Below the pieces are notes generated by a model that was given only the letters and a program-made list of their open reading frames with translations, made no database searches and was not told the DNA's origin. From Cupriavidus oxalaticus (GTDB taxonomy: Bacteria; Pseudomonadota; Gammaproteobacteria; Burkholderiales; Burkholderiaceae), in contig NZ_CP038634.1 in the NCBI RefSeq assembly GCF_004768545.1, positions 434,001-498,000 of the forward strand: DNA of 64,000 nucleotides. Direction: 5' to 3'. The position numbers were made by a program, and so were the translations under genes. Below are positions 62,300-64,000 of the stretch, in pieces (the stretch's first letter is position 1; each line of letters starts with the position of its first letter).

Positions 62300-63187
62300 T
62301 CAGCGCACCGCGCCGTAGATCCGGCGCGCATCCGCGGCGTCGGCGATCGGCCGGCCCAGCGTGAGTCCGCCCTGCACGGCCTGCGCCACCAGCGCGGCGT
62401 TGCCGGGCGCGCGGCTGCCGTCGCGCAGCAGCAGGTTGTTCTCGAAGCCCACCCGCACATGGCCGCCGAACGCGGCGGCCGCGGTCACGCAGGCATTCTC
62501 TTCGCGGCCAAAGGCGCAGATCGCCCACGGCAGCGCATCGTCGCTTTCCGCGGCCACCTGCAGGAACGGCAGCAGGTCGTGCGGCGACGAGACCTGCCCC
62601 GCCGAATAGCGCCCCAGCACATACAGCAGCGACCACGCACCCGCCGGCACCAGTCCGCGCGCGCGCAGCGCATGCCAGCGGCGCACGTCGGCCGCGTCGT
62701 ACAGGATGACCTGCGTCATCACGCGTTCGCGCGCCAGCCAGGCGAAGAACGCGGCCAGCTCGCTTTCCGGGATCTCCGGCACGGCCACCTCGCGCAAACC
62801 CACCGACACGGCTTCGGGCCGCAGCTCGCGCACCATCGCCATCTGCGCGGGGGCCTTGTACACGCCGGCGGCTTCGCTGGTCACCTGCACCAGCAGCGAA
62901 TCGCCGACGGCCTGCTTCACGGCGGCCAGCGCGTCGCGGTAGGCCTGCGCGTCGAGCGAATGGCGGCCCTGCGCATCGCGCACGTGCATATGCATCATGG
63001 CGGCGCCGGCATCGAGGCAGGCGCGCGCTTCCTGTGCCAGCGCCGCGGCGGTCAGCGGCACCGCGGGGTGGTCGGCAGCCTGCTTGTAGGCGCCGTTGGG
63101 CGCGACCGTGACGATCAGCGGGGAATCGGCAAGCGCCGCGCGGGCCGCGGCGGCTTGTGTCGAGGCAGACGGATTGGCTTGGGTCAT
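62300..63187 (-). CDS. Beta-keto acid cleavage enzyme (BKACE, DUF849)
   Basis: A 295-residue (beta/alpha)8 zinc enzyme of the 3-keto-5-aminohexanoate cleavage (Kce/BKACE) family: LIVTVAPNGAYKQ, AGAAMMHMHVRDAQGRHSLD (metal His-x-His), VQVTSEAAG, SVGLREVAVPE and VRVGFENNLLLRDG. Members cleave a beta-keto acid with acetyl-CoA to acetoacetate and a new acyl-CoA. Its ATG overlaps the stop of the upstream 3-hydroxyacyl-CoA dehydrogenase-type gene. That pairing resembles L-carnitine breakdown (carnitine dehydrogenase plus dehydrocarnitine cleavage), but the substrate cannot be fixed from sequence. Confidence 0.9.
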   Translation of the reverse strand: MTQANPSASTQAAAARAALADSPLIVTVAPNGAYKQAADHPAVPLTAAALAQEARACLDAGAAMMHMHVRDAQGRHSLDAQAYRDALAAVKQAVGDSLLVQVTSEAAGVYKAPAQMAMVRELRPEAVSVGLREVAVPEIPESELAAFFAWLARERVMTQVILYDAADVRRWHALRARGLVPAGAWSLLYVLGRYSAGQVSSPHDLLPFLQVAAESDDALPWAICAFGREENACVTAAAAFGGHVRVGFENNLLLRDGSRAPGNAALVAQAVQGGLTLGRPIADAADARRIYGAVR

Positions 63188-64000
63188 GGCTGGATCTCGG
63201 GCAATTCAGGAGCGATCAGGTCGAGGCCGGCGCGCAGCAGGCGGTCGTAGCGCGCGCGCTCGGCGGCAATGGCTGCGGGGCTCCAGACATAGAAGCCCTC
63301 GCCGCGCTTCATGCCGTGGCGGCCGTCGGCGGCGCGCTCGGCCAGGCAGCGCGCGGGATGGTCGTCGTTGCAGAAGCTCGGGTACATGGTGGCGCCGGCG
63401 GCGGCGTGCACGTCGATGCCGGCATGGTCGCGCTGCAGCACCGGGCCAGCCGCCAGAAAGCGGAAGCCGAAGCCGAAGCGCACCGCCGCATCCACGTCCT
63501 CGGGCGAGGCAATGCCGCGGTCGATCAGGTTGAAGGCCTCGCGCGACAGCGCGTGCTGCAGCCGGTTCGCAAGGAAGCCGGGCAGGTCCTTGCGCACTTT
63601 CACCGGCACCATCGCGCAGCGGCGCATGAACGCGATCAGCGCGTCGGCGCTGCCTTCGTCGCTGTCTTCGCCCATCACCACTTCGACCAGCGGCACCAGG
63701 TGCGCCGGCATGAAGAAATGCAGGCCCAGCATGCGCTCGCGCGACTCCAGCCCGCCGCCGATCGCGCTGATCGGGAAGCTGGAGCTGTTGCTGGCGAGCA
63801 CCGTGTCCGCCCGCGCGCGGCGGACCAGGTCGGCAAACAATTGCTGCTTGAGTTCCAGGCGCTCGGGGATGCATTCGATCACCAGGTCGACGGTGGCCCA
63901 TTCCACCTGGTCCAGCGTGGCGGCCACGGACAGGCATGCGGCGCCGTCGGCGCGGCCGATGGCGGCCAGGTTGTCGCGCACCCGCCCGGGCAGCGCGGCG
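63184..64000 (-). CDS. 3-hydroxyacyl-CoA/carnitine dehydrogenase-type protein, N-terminus outside window
   Basis: About 272 C-terminal codons are inside the window; the gene continues beyond the right edge, so the NAD-binding GxGxxG is not seen. Present are VDLVIECIPERLELKQQLF, VLASNSSSFPIS, GLHFFMPAHLVPLVEVV, VRKDLPGFLANRLQHALSREAFNLIDRGIASPEDVDAAV and RGEGFYVW, matching the 3-hydroxyacyl-CoA dehydrogenase fold including L-carnitine dehydrogenases. Translationally coupled (ATGA) to the BKACE gene. Confidence 0.88.
   Translation of the reverse strand, partial: AALPGRVRDNLAAIGRADGAACLSVAATLDQVEWATVDLVIECIPERLELKQQLFADLVRRARADTVLASNSSSFPISAIGGGLESRERMLGLHFFMPAHLVPLVEVVMGEDSDEGSADALIAFMRRCAMVPVKVRKDLPGFLANRLQHALSREAFNLIDRGIASPEDVDAAVRFGFGFRFLAAGPVLQRDHAGIDVHAAAGATMYPSFCNDDHPARCLAERAADGRHGMKRGEGFYVWSPAAIAAERARYDRLLRAGLDLIAPELPEIQP

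Overview
The window looks like a chromosomal segment of a high-GC betaproteobacterium of the Burkholderiaceae, most likely Cupriavidus or Ralstonia. This is inferred from the base composition, a double-length UvrA, the arn, glg and tre gene sets, and many short exported proteins with DPY/GA repeats. No phage, insertion sequence or CRISPR array was seen. Genes are densely packed and often translationally coupled through ATGA overlaps.

Layout. 1-12.4 kb is an alpha-glucan and trehalose cluster on the + strand: the end of glgB, then glgX, malQ, glgP, treZ and treY. 12.4-16.9 kb holds small exported, BON-domain and very hydrophilic proteins plus an EEP-family phosphodiesterase/nuclease. 17.0-22.9 kb is one 1965-residue UvrA with four ATPase cassettes and a LexA box in its promoter. 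23.2-23.8 kb is a HigBA toxin-antitoxin pair. 23.9-25.8 kb is a marR/NylB-like hydrolase operon with a palindromic operator inside the promoter. ribA, an Lrp-type regulator, the divergent metR/metE pair with a MetR box, a DUF1254 lipoprotein and a Nudix-MBL fusion follow to 35.3 kb. tRNA-Arg(ACG) and tRNA-Leu(CAG) flank an outer-membrane-type protein and a decayed diguanylate cyclase gene.

37.5-43.1 kb is the most notable region: a five-gene minus-strand operon urc1-urc4-upp-rutR-codA. It predicts cytosine to uracil (CodA), uracil to UMP (Upp), and ring opening and breakdown by Urc1 (GTP cyclohydrolase II-like) and Urc4 (DUF1688), that is, a bacterial URC pyrimidine catabolic pathway. A RutR-type operator lies just upstream of urc1 and a RutR-like repressor is encoded inside the operon.

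43.3-47.8 kb carries an acyltransferase, an orphan amino-acid binding protein, a small DPYSQGA-repeat protein, an exported protein and an HdeD-like membrane protein. 48.1-55.4 kb is a rearranged lipid A aminoarabinose operon (arnT, one SMR half-flippase, arnB, arnC, ArnA split into two genes, arnD). 55.5-60.6 kb is a metal-response area: a His-rich CadA/ZntA-type ATPase with a MerR-type 19-bp-spacer promoter, a VOC protein and a heavy-metal-type two-component system. 60.8-62.2 kb has small exported proteins and an H-NS-like protein with a degenerate DNA-binding loop. The window ends in a DUF849 (BKACE)/3-hydroxyacyl-CoA dehydrogenase operon cut by the right edge.
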